Assembly (NCBI RefSeq): GCF_004402235.1
Contig: NZ_SOFS01000024.1
Span: forward strand, 1 to 64,000
Direction of reading: 5' to 3'
DNA length: 64,000 nt
From: Cryobacterium glucosi
GTDB taxonomy: Bacteria > Actinomycetota > Actinomycetes > Actinomycetales > Microbacteriaceae
The notes beneath the pieces were generated by a model that saw only the letters and a list, made by a program, of their open reading frames with translations, was not told the origin of the DNA and ran no database searches. A program made the translations under genes and the position numbers. This document shows, piece after piece, positions 54,885 to 64,000 of this stretch. Every line of letters starts with the position of its first letter. Position 1 is the stretch's first letter.

Positions 54885-56230
54885 GCGGAGGCCTGCCCCT
54901 CGTCGAGACTCATCGTCGCGCGCACCCGCCAGCCGCCGCCGCGGATCGGGCCGGCCTCGAGGGTGCCGCCGTAGAGCGCGACCCGCTCGCCGAGGCCGAT
55001 GATGCCGCGCCGGCCGCCCACGCTCGGCTGGGGGGCCCGCGCGTGGCCGTCGTCGTCGATGACGACCTCGACCCGGTCGGGCGACGAGGAGAGCCGCACC
55101 GAGACGATGCTCGGTTGCGACGCGTAGCGCAGGGCATTGGTCAGGGATTCCTGCACGACCCGGTAGATCGTGAGCTGCACGCCGGGGCTGCCGGGCACGC
55201 GCCCGCTCAGCTCGAGCCGGGCCGGGAGCCCCGCGGAACGGAAGGAGTCCACGAGGTCGACGAGCTGGTCGGCGCCGGGCTGCGGGGCGAGCGGGGCGGT
55301 GGTCGCGGTGGTCGTTGCCGTGGCCGTCGTGGTGCCGGCCCCTGGCCCTGGTGCGGCCTGCCCGGGGGCGGATGCCGCGGCATCCGCCGTCTCGTCGTCG
55401 TCGCCGAGCACGCCGAGGAGCCTGCGCATCTCGGCCATCGAGCCGCGGCCGGTGGAGGCGACCTCACGCATCGCGGCGCGGGAGCGTTCGGGGTCGCGGA
55501 CCGCGAGGGCGTCCGCGCCGTCGGCGAGCGCGACCATGACCGAGAGGCTGTGGGCGACGATGTCGTGCAGTTCGCGGGCGATCCGGGCGCGTTCGGAGCT
55601 GCGGGCGAGCTGGGCCTGCCGGTCGCGGTCGTGGGCGAGCTGGGCGGCGAGGCTGACGAGGGAGGCGACGTAGCGCATCCGGTCGCCCACGCTCACGCCG
55701 ATCACGGTCGCCACGATGAGCAGGACCGCGTCCTGCGAGGCGACGCTCACCCAGGAGATGAAGGGGTTGCCCGAGCCGAAATAGGCACCGAGGGTGGAGA
55801 TGCCGACCGCGGCCGCGAGGCCGATCCAGGCGCTGCGCACGTTGCGGTACACGGCGACCGCATAGAGGGCGATCATCACGGGCAGGGTGTCGCCCTGGCC
55901 GTGGTTCGGGAACGACGGGAGCAGCGCCGTGCAGGAGATGGCGAGGGCGAGCAGCGGGGCGTGCCTGCGGAAGAGCAACGCTCCGGCAATCAGTGCGGTG
56001 AGGAGCAGCGCCGAGACGATGGCGACCGGGGCGGGTCCGCCGCCCGGGCGGGTCGCGTCGACCAGGAGCACGATCGCGGTCGGGACGAGGTAGACGGCCG
56101 CGACGAGGGAATCGACGAACCAGGGGTGCCGCGCCCAAAACCGGCGGGTGACCCCCGGAGGCGTCGGTAAACGCAGGCCAGCCCCGTCCGCGAGGGGGGT
56201 CGCGGCGGGGCTGGGACTGGTGGAGGTCAT
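54881..56230 (-). CDS. Sensor histidine kinase (HisKA_3)
   Basis: A 449-residue kinase with about five N-terminal helices (residues 30-190), the dimerisation/phosphorylation helix RIARELHDIVAHSLSVMVAL (His near residue 223), and a C-terminal ATPase domain with IDDDGHA and RRGIIGLGERVALYGG. A Thr/Ala-rich insertion (about 285-315, TATATTTATTAPL) is low-complexity. It pairs with the NarL-type regulator and probably senses cell-envelope signals handled by the upstream ABC exporter. Confidence 0.93.
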   Translation of the reverse strand: MTSTSPSPAATPLADGAGLRLPTPPGVTRRFWARHPWFVDSLVAAVYLVPTAIVLLVDATRPGGGPAPVAIVSALLLTALIAGALLFRRHAPLLALAISCTALLPSFPNHGQGDTLPVMIALYAVAVYRNVRSAWIGLAAAVGISTLGAYFGSGNPFISWVSVASQDAVLLIVATVIGVSVGDRMRYVASLVSLAAQLAHDRDRQAQLARSSERARIARELHDIVAHSLSVMVALADGADALAVRDPERSRAAMREVASTGRGSMAEMRRLLGVLGDDDETADAAASAPGQAAPGPGAGTTTATATTTATTAPLAPQPGADQLVDLVDSFRSAGLPARLELSGRVPGSPGVQLTIYRVVQESLTNALRYASQPSIVSVRLSSSPDRVEVVIDDDGHARAPQPSVGGRRGIIGLGERVALYGGTLEAGPIRGGGWRVRATMSLDEGQASA

Positions 56231-56327
56231 GCTTGGGACTCTACTTGCTGCGAACTGGGCGGATGCCGGTCACCGGTCGGTGCCGGCAGCCGGCCCTGCC
56301 TGCTCGGTCCTGTTCATTGCCGCCCGG

Positions 56328-57206
56328 TTACGCGTCGCGGCGCTTCAGCAGCACCGCGGCGGTGCCGAGGCTCACGACAACCCAGACGAGGACGATGATC
56401 AGGTCGACCGACCAGTCGAGTGGCACCTTGGCGAACTGCATGAGGCCGAACATGCTGATACCCGCTGACGAGATCAGGTACGGGAGCACGTCGCTCGCCC
56501 ACGTGGCCGGGATCATCTGGAGTACGACCGGGAGCAGCAGGATCACGCCGAGCGCGACGGCAATGCTGCCGGCCCCGCTCCGCACGATCGTGCCGATGCC
56601 GAGTGCGAAGACCGCGACGAGGGCCAGGTACAGCGAACCGCCGAGCACGGGGAGGATGACCTCCGGGGCGAAGAGGCTCGCGTGCAGGCCCTGGCCGGAG
56701 ACGATCGAGACCGTGACGACGTAGGCCGCGATGTTACTGACGAGGCCGGCGACGAAGGTCGCGACGAACAGCACGAGGGCCTTGGCCCACAGGGCCGGCA
56801 GGCGCTTCGGCACCGCGGTCAGGGTCGAGCGGATCATGCCCGTCGTGAACTCGCCGGTGACGGCGAGCGCGCCGAGTACGGCGACGATGAGCTGGCCGAA
56901 GAACACGCCGAAGGACGAGGCCTGCGCCACGAACCGGGCCTGGTCGGTGCCCGGAACCGTCGTGATGTCGGTCCCGGTGAGGTCGAGCGCGAGCGACATG
57001 ATCGCGGCGAGCCCCATCGACACGACGAGGAGCACCGCGAAGCACCAGATCGTCGAGCGAACGGTGCTGAGCTTGATCCACTCCGAGCGGATGATGCCGA
57101 GCGCGCTGAGGTGCGGACCGGCCGGTGTCGTCGCGGGCACGAATTCCGTGCCGATGTCGGCGAGGGCTTCCGGGGTACCGGCAACCAGGATCGTGGGGGT
57201 GCTCAT
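56328..57206 (-). CDS. ABC-2 type transporter permease
   Basis: A 292-residue permease with six predicted helices (for example TIWCFAVLLVVSMGLAAIMS, GVFFGQLIVAVLGALAVTGE, and LVLFVATFVAGLVSNIAAYV) and the ABC-2 segment EFTTGMIRSTLTAVPKRL. It overlaps the ATPase gene by 4 bp. Such pairs export peptides or lipids or confer antibiotic resistance; the substrate is unknown. The kinase gene follows after 97 bp. Confidence 0.9.
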   Translation of the reverse strand: MSTPTILVAGTPEALADIGTEFVPATTPAGPHLSALGIIRSEWIKLSTVRSTIWCFAVLLVVSMGLAAIMSLALDLTGTDITTVPGTDQARFVAQASSFGVFFGQLIVAVLGALAVTGEFTTGMIRSTLTAVPKRLPALWAKALVLFVATFVAGLVSNIAAYVVTVSIVSGQGLHASLFAPEVILPVLGGSLYLALVAVFALGIGTIVRSGAGSIAVALGVILLLPVVLQMIPATWASDVLPYLISSAGISMFGLMQFAKVPLDWSVDLIIVLVWVVVSLGTAAVLLKRRDA

Positions 57207-58222
57207 CGTGCTGCCTCCTGCAGTTCGGTCTCGCGCGGGTCCGGATCGTCGTTCGCGGCGGCATCCGTTGCGGCGTCTGTCGTGTCGGAATCGTCGTCGT
57301 CGAATTCCTCGTCGCCGGTGCCGCCGGTGCGGTACTCGACCTCGTTCCGGGTGAGGGACATGTACGCGTCCTCGAGGGAGGCGCTGACGCTCGTGAGTTC
57401 GTGCAGCACGATGCCGGCGGCTGCGGCCTGGTCGCCGATCTCGGCGGCCGTGATCCCGGTGATCTGGAGCACGTCCTGTTCGAGGTTCACGACGGTGACC
57501 TCGGCCTGCGCGAGCAGGGTGGCGAGTCGGGTCGCGTGCGGGCTGCGCACGCGGACGGTCGCTCCGCCGGCCTGGCCGATGATCTCGGCGACGGGGGCGT
57601 CGGCGATGACCCGGCCTCGGCCGAGCATGATGATGTGGTCGGCGGTGAGCGCCATCTCACTCATCAGGTGTGAGGAGAGCAGCACGGTGCGGCCTTCGCC
57701 GGCGAGGTGCCGCATCAGCTTGCGCACCCACTGCACGCCCTCGGGGTCGAGCCCGTTGACGGGTTCGTCGAGGATCAGGATGCCCGGGTCTCCGAGGAGG
57801 GCCGCGGCGATGCCGAGGCGCTGTCCCATGCCGAGGGAGTAGCCTCCGACGCGCTTGCGGGCGACGGAGGTGAGTCCGGTGAGCTCGATCACGTCGTCGA
57901 CGCGGCTCTTCGGGATGTTGTGGGTCGCGGCCATCGCGAGCAGGTGGTTGCGCGCCGAGCGGCCCGTGTGGATCGCCTTCGCGTCGAGCAGCACCCCGAC
58001 CTCGCGGAGCGGGGCACGGAGGTCCTGGTAGCGCTGGCCGTTGACGAGGACCGAGCCGGAGTCCGGCCGGTCGAGGCCGACGATCATCCGCATCGTCGTG
58101 GTCTTGCCTGCGCCGTTCGGGCCCAGCAGGCCGGTCACGGTTCCGGGCTGGATGGTGAAGTCGATCGCGTCGACCGCGACCTTGCTTCCGTAGCGTTTGG
58201 TCAGGGACTGTGCCTGAATCAT
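57203..58222 (-). CDS. ABC transporter ATP-binding protein
   Basis: A 339-residue ATPase with Walker A GPNGAGKTTT (about residue 39), signature YSLGMGQRLGIA, and Walker B ILILDEPVNGLDPEG. A C-terminal 90-residue extension ends in an acidic tail (DEEFDDDDSD). The ATG at 58222 has GAGGAGACGG before it. It is the first gene of a leftward operon with the permease, and probably the two-component system. Confidence 0.94.
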   Translation of the reverse strand: MIQAQSLTKRYGSKVAVDAIDFTIQPGTVTGLLGPNGAGKTTTMRMIVGLDRPDSGSVLVNGQRYQDLRAPLREVGVLLDAKAIHTGRSARNHLLAMAATHNIPKSRVDDVIELTGLTSVARKRVGGYSLGMGQRLGIAAALLGDPGILILDEPVNGLDPEGVQWVRKLMRHLAGEGRTVLLSSHLMSEMALTADHIIMLGRGRVIADAPVAEIIGQAGGATVRVRSPHATRLATLLAQAEVTVVNLEQDVLQITGITAAEIGDQAAAAGIVLHELTSVSASLEDAYMSLTRNEVEYRTGGTGDEEFDDDDSDTTDAATDAAANDDPDPRETELQEAAR

Positions 58223-58395
58223 CCGTCTCCTCATTCGCATCGTTGGCGGGGCCAGGCGTCGGTGGACGTCGGCCCCGCATTCACGATACGCAGGGCGCCT
58301 CACGGGGCACATCGGTCGAACGGATGCTTACCGGCCGCGGCGCGTAGTACCCCGGTACGACGGATGCCCGCCCTCGCGCCGGTTTGCGCAGGCCG

Positions 58396-60486
58396 CTACT
58401 TCTTGCGCGGCGCCTTCTCGTCTGCCGGGGCGTTGCCGGAGGCGCGCAGCGCGGTGTAGTAGTCGCGGGCCTCGTCCTGGCGTTCCTGCTCCGCTCCGGA
58501 GGCGATCTTCGCGCGCAGGTGCTCGGGGCTGTACCCGAAGGAGTCCACGAGGTCCTGGGCGAAGGGGCGCAGGCGGGCGATGATCCGGTCGATGTACGCC
58601 GTGACCGACTGGGCGCGCTGGGCGGACAGGCGTCCGTTGATCAGGTACCAGGCGAGGTGCTTCTCGACGAGTCCGAGCCCGAACAGGTCGCGCAGCCAGG
58701 TCAGGACCTGCTTGTTGCCGGCATCCGTCGTGTGCTCGACGGCCCGGGTGAATGCCTCCCACTGGAGGAGCTCGCCGTGCGCGCGGGCCGCCTCGATGAG
58801 TTCGTCCTGGTGCGCGTTGAACACGTCGGCGGACTGCTGCGGAGAGAGCTTGCTCGCCGGGCGGAGCTTGCCGGCGATGTCGCGGATCATGGTCTCGACC
58901 CGGTCGGTGAGCAGCTCCCGCTGCACGTTCGTCTCCCGGAGCTGGCCGACAGAGCGCGCTGTCGAACCGAAGTCGGCGACGGCCTGGCCGAGAGTGCGGA
59001 GGCCGGTGTTGTGCAGGGCACGGTCGGTGGCCTGCTGCACGACATAGCGGGCGAGGACCCCGCTGCCGGCGTCGGCGAACTTGCGGCTGAAGTCGGTGAG
59101 GAGCCGCTTGGCGACGAGCTGGAGCAGGACGGTGTTGTCGCCCTCGAACGTCGCGTAGACGTCGAGGTCGGCGCGGAGGCCGACGAGGCGGTTCTCGGCG
59201 AGGAAGCCGGCGCCGCCGCAGGCCTCCCTGGCCTCCTGGATGGTGTCCAGTGCTGCCCAGGTCGACAGCGGCTTGAGGGCTGCGGCGAGGGTTTCCAGGT
59301 CCTGGCGGTCGGCATCCGTGTCTGCGATGCCGCTGAAGACCTTGTCGAACGCGACCAGGAACTCGTCGTGGGCGAAGGTCTGCGCGTACGTCGTCGCGAT
59401 GCGCGGCAGCAGCCGGCGCTGGTGGCGCTGGTAGTCGAGGATGACCTGTTCGGCCTCGCCGCCGGCCGTGAACTGGCGGCGCTGGCTGCCGTAGGTGACG
59501 GCGATGGTGAGGGCCATGGCGGATGCCTGGGTCGCGGCCCCGTCGAGGGACACCCGGCCCTGCACAAGGGTTCCGAGCATCGTGAAGAACCGGCGGCCGG
59601 GGCTGGAAATGGCGCTCGAGTACGTGCCGTCTTCGGCGACATCGCCGTAGCGGTTGAGCAGGTTCTCGCGGGGGATGCGGACGTTGTCGAAGGCGAGCCG
59701 ACCGTTGTCGATGCCGTTGAGGCCGCCCTTGAGGCCGTCGTCCTCGCCGCTGACGCCGGGCAGGAACGCACCGGTCTCGTCGCGGAGGGGCATCCAGAAG
59801 GCGTGCACGCCGTGGTTCACGCCGCCCGTGATGAGCTGGGCGAAGAGCACGGCCGCGATGCCGTCGTTCGCGGCGTTGCCGAGGTAGTCCTTCCAGGCCG
59901 CGCGGAACGGGGTGTGCACGACGAATTCCTGGGTCTCGGCGTCGTAGGTCGCCGTGGTGGCGATGCTCGCGACGTCGGAGCCGTGGCCGGTTTCGGTCAT
60001 CGCGAAGACGCCGGGGGTGGCGAGGCTCATGATGCCGGGCAGGTAGGCGTCGTGGTGCTTGCGGGTGCCGAGGTGCATCACGGCGGAGCCGAAGAGGCCC
60101 CACTGCACGCCGGCCTTGATCTGCAGGCTCGGGTCGGCGGTGACGAGCTCTTCGAACCCGGCGATGTTGCCGCCGTGGTTGTCTTCGCCGCCGAGGTGCA
60201 CCGGGAAGGCACGGTGCACGTGGCCTTCGACGGCGAGCAGTCTCAACTGCTCGAGCACGCGCAGCCGGTGCTCGGCCATCGACAGGCCGGGGACGCCCTG
60301 GAGCTCGGGGCGTGCGGTGAGCTTGCGGGCCTCGATCCGGATCTCCGGCCAGCTGCCGAGCAGCTGGCGGCTGAGCGCCGGGACGTTGATCGTGGGGATG
60401 GGGGTGAAGGTGCCGGTGGGCTTGGGGGCGGCCGGGGAGGGCGTCGCCGGTGCGGAGGGTGCGGAGCGCTGGGCAGTGTCAACCAT
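58396..60486 (-). CDS. Acyl-CoA dehydrogenase/oxidase
   Basis: A 696-residue flavoprotein of the acyl-CoA oxidase architecture. It has the N-terminal alpha domain, the FAD-binding beta domain with FAMTETGHGSDVASIATTAT, and the helical domain with QAREACGGAGFLAENR-like sequence (EAREACGGAGFLAENR) and FEGDNTVLLQLVAKRLL. It acts in beta-oxidation, making enoyl-CoA. The ATG at 60486, or the one directly before it at 60489, is preceded by AAAGGACC. The first 30 residues are Pro/Ala-rich. Confidence 0.9.
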   Translation of the reverse strand: MVDTAQRSAPSAPATPSPAAPKPTGTFTPIPTINVPALSRQLLGSWPEIRIEARKLTARPELQGVPGLSMAEHRLRVLEQLRLLAVEGHVHRAFPVHLGGEDNHGGNIAGFEELVTADPSLQIKAGVQWGLFGSAVMHLGTRKHHDAYLPGIMSLATPGVFAMTETGHGSDVASIATTATYDAETQEFVVHTPFRAAWKDYLGNAANDGIAAVLFAQLITGGVNHGVHAFWMPLRDETGAFLPGVSGEDDGLKGGLNGIDNGRLAFDNVRIPRENLLNRYGDVAEDGTYSSAISSPGRRFFTMLGTLVQGRVSLDGAATQASAMALTIAVTYGSQRRQFTAGGEAEQVILDYQRHQRRLLPRIATTYAQTFAHDEFLVAFDKVFSGIADTDADRQDLETLAAALKPLSTWAALDTIQEAREACGGAGFLAENRLVGLRADLDVYATFEGDNTVLLQLVAKRLLTDFSRKFADAGSGVLARYVVQQATDRALHNTGLRTLGQAVADFGSTARSVGQLRETNVQRELLTDRVETMIRDIAGKLRPASKLSPQQSADVFNAHQDELIEAARAHGELLQWEAFTRAVEHTTDAGNKQVLTWLRDLFGLGLVEKHLAWYLINGRLSAQRAQSVTAYIDRIIARLRPFAQDLVDSFGYSPEHLRAKIASGAEQERQDEARDYYTALRASGNAPADEKAPRKK

Positions 60487-60711
60487 CATTGGTCCTTTGT
60501 TCTCGCTCGAACTCGAAGTTTCCTGCATGGAAGCTTCCTGCGCGGAAGATCGTGTAGGCAGAATTTTTCTACACACTAGGGCGGCTCGGCGACGGCCGGA
60601 AATAGTGCATGACGAGGCTACAAAGGCGGGTGCCGCGCCCGGCATCCGTCTTGTAGCTTTCCACAGGCGCCGCGCTCGAACGAGTGCCCTTAGGCACAAA
60701 AACGAGTAATC

Positions 60712-62763
60712 CTAAGCGCCCGCCGCCGCGACGACCTCGAGCACGCCGGCTCCGTAGGCCTCGAGTTTCTTGGCGCCGACGCCGGAGATGCCGTCGAGGT
60801 CGCCGATACCGCCGGGGTTCGCGACCGCGATCGCGATCAGGGTCGCGTCGCCGAAGACGATGTACGCGGGCACGCCCTGCTCCTTGGACACGCTCGAGCG
60901 CCAGGCCCGGAGCGCCTGGAACAACGCCTCCTGCTGCGGGGTGAGGTCGGCGGCTGCGGCCTTCGCGGCGCCGGTGCGGGCGGAGGAGGTGGATCGTGCC
61001 GCGCGCTCGGGCTCGCTGCGGAGCTCGACGGTGCGATGGCCGGCGAGGACCTCTGTGGCGATCGGGGTGAGCACGAGGGTGCCGTATTCCCCGGAGGTGG
61101 CGAGGATGCCCTGGGCGAGCAGCTGACGGACGACGCCGCGCCACTGTTGGTCGGAAAGGTCGGCGCCGATACCCCAGGTCGCGAGCTGTTCGTGGTGGTG
61201 CTGAGTCGTGCGCGGTGTGGTCTTGCCGCGCAGGATGTCGACGATCTGGCCGGCGCCGAAACGCTGGTTGCGCTCGCGCAGCAGGCGCACGATGGTGGAG
61301 AGCAGCTTCTGGGCCGGCACGGTGCCATCCCAGCCGACGGGCGGTTCGAGGCACGTGTCGCAGTTGCCGCACGGCTCGCTCGCCTGGCCGAAGTAGCGCA
61401 GCAGGTTGACCCTGCGGCAGTGCACCGTCTCGCAGAGGGCCAGCATGGCGTCGAGGTGCGCGGAGAGCTTGCGGCGGTGGGCGAGGTCGCCGGGCGACTC
61501 GTCGATCATGCGGCGCTGCTGCACGACGTCCTGCAGGCCGTAGGCGAGCCAGCCGGTCGAGGGCAGGCCGTCACGGCCGGCCCGGCCCGTCTCCTGGTAG
61601 TAGCCCTCGACGGACTTGGGCAGGTCGATGTGGGCGACGAAGCGCACGTCAGGCTTGTCGATGCCCATGCCGAACGCGATGGTCGCGACGATGATCACGG
61701 CCTCCTCGCGGAGGAACCGGGACTGGTTGCGGGCGCGCACCGCCTGGTCGAGGCCGGCGTGGTACGGCAGCGCGTTGAGGCCGTTGGCGCGCAGGAATTC
61801 GGCGGTCGCCTCGACGCTCTTGCGGCTGAGCGCGTAGACGATGCCGGCGTCGTGCGGGTGCTCCGTCTTGATGAAGGAGAGCAGCTGCTTGCGCGGTTCG
61901 GCCTTCGCGACGATCCGGTACTGGATGTTCGGACGGTCGAAGCTCGCGACGAAGTGACGCGCGCCCTCGAGCTGCAGGCGCTGCGTGAGTTCCTGGTGCG
62001 TCGCATCCGTCGCCGTGGCCGTGAGCGCGATGCGCGGCACGTCGGGCCAGCGGCCGGCGAGTTCGGACAGGGCGAGATAGTCGGGGCGGAAGTCGTGGCC
62101 CCACTGCGAGACACAGTGGGCCTCGTCGATCGCGAAGAGCGCGATGGTGCCGCGCTCGAGGAAGCGCTTGGTGGCCTCGGAGGAGAGCCGCTCGGGGGCG
62201 ACGTAGAGCAGGTCGAGGTTGCCGGCGAGGTAGTCGCGTTCGACGCGGGAGCGTTCGGCGGAGTCCTGGCTCGAGTTGAGGAACGCGGCGCGGACACCCA
62301 CCGCGGTGAGGGCGTCGACCTGGTCCTGCATGAGCGCGATCAGCGGGGAGATGACGATGCCGGTGCCCTCGCGCACGAGGGACGGGATCTGGTAGCAGAG
62401 GCTCTTGCCGCCGCCGGTGGGCATCAGCACGACGGCGTCGCCGCCCCCGATGACCTGGTCGATGATGGCGGCCTGCTCGCCGCGGAACGAGTCGTAGCCG
62501 AACACCGTGCGCAGCGCCTCGGCGGCGGTCGCGAACTTCGCGGTGGCGCGCCGGGGCGGGGCGGATGCCTGCGCGAACGACGTGCGGATGGGTCCGGATC
62601 CGCCGGCGCCCGGGGCGACTCGGGAGCCGTAGTCGGAGCTGTTTCCCTGGCCGTCGCCCGCTCCGTAGTCCGGGGGCGGCGGAGCGTCGTAGTCCTCCGG
62701 CGCATCGCGGTCGTCGGGCACCCACTCGTCCGGTTCACGGGGCAGTTCGGCAGTCCAACTCAC
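60712..62763 (-). CDS. recQ: ATP-dependent DNA helicase RecQ
   Basis: A 683-residue superfamily 2 helicase. The motifs are Walker [16 protein letters not shown] box [20 protein letters not shown], and [20 protein letters not shown] zinc-binding region ([17 protein letters not shown], then CGNCDTC), a winged helix and a C-terminal HRDC domain ([20 protein letters not shown]) follow. The first 90 residues are a disordered Gly/Pro-rich extension peculiar to this lineage. It unwinds DNA during repair. Confidence 0.96.
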   Translation of the reverse strand: MSWTAELPREPDEWVPDDRDAPEDYDAPPPPDYGAGDGQGNSSDYGSRVAPGAGGSGPIRTSFAQASAPPRRATAKFATAAEALRTVFGYDSFRGEQAAIIDQVIGGGDAVVLMPTGGGKSLCYQIPSLVREGTGIVISPLIALMQDQVDALTAVGVRAAFLNSSQDSAERSRVERDYLAGNLDLLYVAPERLSSEATKRFLERGTIALFAIDEAHCVSQWGHDFRPDYLALSELAGRWPDVPRIALTATATDATHQELTQRLQLEGARHFVASFDRPNIQYRIVAKAEPRKQLLSFIKTEHPHDAGIVYALSRKSVEATAEFLRANGLNALPYHAGLDQAVRARNQSRFLREEAVIIVATIAFGMGIDKPDVRFVAHIDLPKSVEGYYQETGRAGRDGLPSTGWLAYGLQDVVQQRRMIDESPGDLAHRRKLSAHLDAMLALCETVHCRRVNLLRYFGQASEPCGNCDTCLEPPVGWDGTVPAQKLLSTIVRLLRERNQRFGAGQIVDILRGKTTPRTTQHHHEQLATWGIGADLSDQQWRGVVRQLLAQGILATSGEYGTLVLTPIATEVLAGHRTVELRSEPERAARSTSSARTGAAKAAAADLTPQQEALFQALRAWRSSVSKEQGVPAYIVFGDATLIAIAVANPGGIGDLDGISGVGAKKLEAYGAGVLEVVAAAGA

Positions 62764-62838
62764 CCAGCGAGTCTACCGGCGACCCCGGACACCCTCACCG
62801 GCGTTCCCCACCCCGCCCGTCTCGCGAGAGTACGAAAT

Positions 62839-62867
62839 GTGCCCCTTCCCGTAGCGGGAAGGGGCAC
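62839..62867 (-). terminator. Terminator downstream of the CopC-like gene
   Basis: A perfect 13-bp stem (GTGCCCCTTCCCG with its complement) and TAG loop, flanked by AAA and TTT, lie 34 bp after the CopC-like stop. The symmetry lets it work in both directions. Confidence 0.7.
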
Positions 62868-62900
62868 TTTCTCCGCTTTCGCGAGCCGGGGTGGGGCGGG

Positions 62901-63530
62901 TTAGGGGGTGGGGCGGCGTCGGGTGAGGAGGAGGGTTGCGGCTACGGCGAGGATGACGGCAGCGGCGGCGCCGGCGATCCAGAGCAGGTCGGTGGGGGCG
63001 ACCGCGCTTTGCGCGGCGCCGGGGGCGGCGGATGCGTCGGCGGCGGCACCTGGGGTGTCCGTGGGGGTGGCGGCGCCGCAGGTCGGGGCGGCGGCGAGGC
63101 CCTGCGCGAGCACCTGACCGGTGGCGGGCTGCCAGGTGAAGGTGTAGCTGCCCGAGACCGGGTGGCCGTCGGTCGAGACGACCTGCCAGGTCACCGTGTA
63201 CTCCCCCGGCTGGCCGAGCTGGGCCGTGGTCTCGAGCTTCGGGCCGAACAGGGTGACGCATCCGTCGCCGTAATAGAGAGGTGCGGAGGTCGGACCGCTG
63301 ATGCGCATGGCGTTGCCGGTTCCGGTGCCGTCGAGGTTCAGCAGGGCGTCGTTGGTGGTGATGGTGAAGTGGCCGGGCTGCTCGGTCACGACCGAGTTCT
63401 CCGCGGGCGCGTACCCGACCGGATAGTTGTGCGCGGACGCCGGGGCGGTGGAGAACCCCAGCGTCGCGGCAACCACGGCCGCGACACCGAGCGCGCGCAG
63501 GGACCAGTCGCGGACGTGGTTGCTTCGCAT
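62901..63530 (-). CDS. CopC-domain copper-handling protein
   Basis: A 209-residue exported protein. A signal peptide (about residues 10-33, ending ASAHN) is followed by a CopC domain with the new N-terminal His (HNYPVGYAPAENSVV) and TWQVVSTDGHPVSGSYTFTW. A linker and a C-terminal helix (LLWIAGAAAAVILAVAATLL) anchor it. It binds copper outside the membrane, probably with the YcnI-like neighbour 9 bp upstream. The order YcnI-CopC is common in actinobacteria. Confidence 0.9.
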   Translation of the reverse strand: MRSNHVRDWSLRALGVAAVVAATLGFSTAPASAHNYPVGYAPAENSVVTEQPGHFTITTNDALLNLDGTGTGNAMRISGPTSAPLYYGDGCVTLFGPKLETTAQLGQPGEYTVTWQVVSTDGHPVSGSYTFTWQPATGQVLAQGLAAAPTCGAATPTDTPGAAADASAAPGAAQSAVAPTDLLWIAGAAAAVILAVAATLLLTRRRPTP

Positions 63531-63539
63531 GGTCCTCTC

Positions 63540-64000
63540 CTAAGCCGAGTGCTTGCGACGGGCGGTGATCGCGAGCACGAGGCCCACGACGCCGACGACG
63601 AGGCCGCCGACTCCGAGCACCCGGGCGAGCACGTCGGGGGCGGATGCCGCGGCATCGGCCGATTCGGAGCTCGCTTCGGTGGTGGTGTCGGTGTGCGCGG
63701 CGCCGTGCTCATCGGAGGCGACGGCCGCGGTGACGGCGATCGACGGCGCCGGGTGCTCCGGTTCGGCCTCACCCTCGACGGTGTGGGCGTCCCAGTTCGT
63801 CGAACCGGTGACACAGGTCTGCACGACGGGGAACTCGAGGGTCGTGCCCGCCGCATCCGTGGGGATCTGCAGGCTGAGGTCGAACGTCGTGCGCAGGCCG
63901 TCGGCCATCGGGGTGATCGCCGTGTAGACGACGGCGCCGATCCTGTCGGTGATCGAGGTGCCGTCCTCGTCCGTCAGCGGGGTCGCGAGCGGAGTGGAGG
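63540..64000 (-). CDS. YcnI-like (DUF1775) protein, partial
   Basis: Only the C-terminal part lies in the window; the coding region continues past 64000 on the minus strand. Visible are a beta-domain end (DGLRTTFDLSLQIPTDAAG, FPVVQTCVTGSTNWDAH), a disordered linker and a C-terminal helix (VGGLVVGVVGLVLAITARRK). YcnI domains bind copper, and the gene precedes the CopC-like gene by 9 bp, so the two are cotranscribed. Confidence 0.85.
   Translation of the reverse strand, partial: STPLATPLTDEDGTSITDRIGAVVYTAITPMADGLRTTFDLSLQIPTDAAGTTLEFPVVQTCVTGSTNWDAHTVEGEAEPEHPAPSIAVTAAVASDEHGAAHTDTTTEASSESADAAASAPDVLARVLGVGGLVVGVVGLVLAITARRKHSA

Overview
The window is high-GC actinobacterial DNA, most likely from the family Microbacteriaceae (the Leifsonia/Cryobacterium type). 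The evidence is the core gene order lysS-panC-DUF2520-two PH-domain proteins-DUF3180-folK-folB-folP-folE-ftsH-hpt-tilS-ppa, ClpC, SseB-like and DUF3180 proteins, GTG/TTG starts, and many ATGA/GTGA gene overlaps. The genus is an inference.

Layout. (1) 1-9,247 is a genomic island lying at the 3' end of a tRNA-Ser(CGA) gene. It holds an IS481-type transposase wreck with several copies of its terminal repeat, a Cys-rich/helical-repeat protein of unknown function, a GNAT-toxin/DUF1778-antitoxin pair with its own palindromic operator, two membrane proteins, a tyrosine integrase, a truncated second integrase, and a GNAT acetyltransferase. (2) 9,248-40,400 is conserved chromosome: a GDSL hydrolase, radA, a diguanylate cyclase, clpC, an AI-2E-type permease, a M20 amidohydrolase, pirin, cardiolipin synthase, lysS, and a tightly overlapping folate/pantothenate/membrane run read leftwards from ftsH to panC. 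It continues with hpt, tilS, ppa, two secreted cell-wall hydrolases, and tRNA-Glu, tRNA-Asp and tRNA-Phe. (3) 40,432-46,039 is a complete small integrative element in tRNA-Phe, bounded by 107-bp direct repeats. It carries an integrase, a NERD protein, a membrane protein, and an XRE regulator with very short overlapping downstream frames. (4) 46,040-64,000 returns to chromosome: acetyltransferases, an EamA/LysR pair, an ECF sigma factor, a Nudix hydrolase, a DUF389 protein, proline iminopeptidase, a two-component system beside an ABC-2 exporter, an acyl-CoA dehydrogenase/oxidase, RecQ, and the start of a copper cluster (CopC-like and a partial YcnI-like gene).

The most unusual signal is a structured sequence present twice, once in each mobile region (4,921-5,105 and 43,966-44,138). 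Each copy is preceded by a long pyrimidine tract and built as two nested stems of 18 and 20-21 bp. A second hairpin follows, made of 12-bp tandem repeats. The two copies differ at paired positions in a compensatory way, which argues for selection on folding (RNA, or a folded single-stranded DNA). Each copy sits upstream of a tyrosine integrase. The attachment sites of the two islands also carry equivalent 11-bp tandem repeats. The two islands may therefore belong to one undescribed family of small integrating elements.
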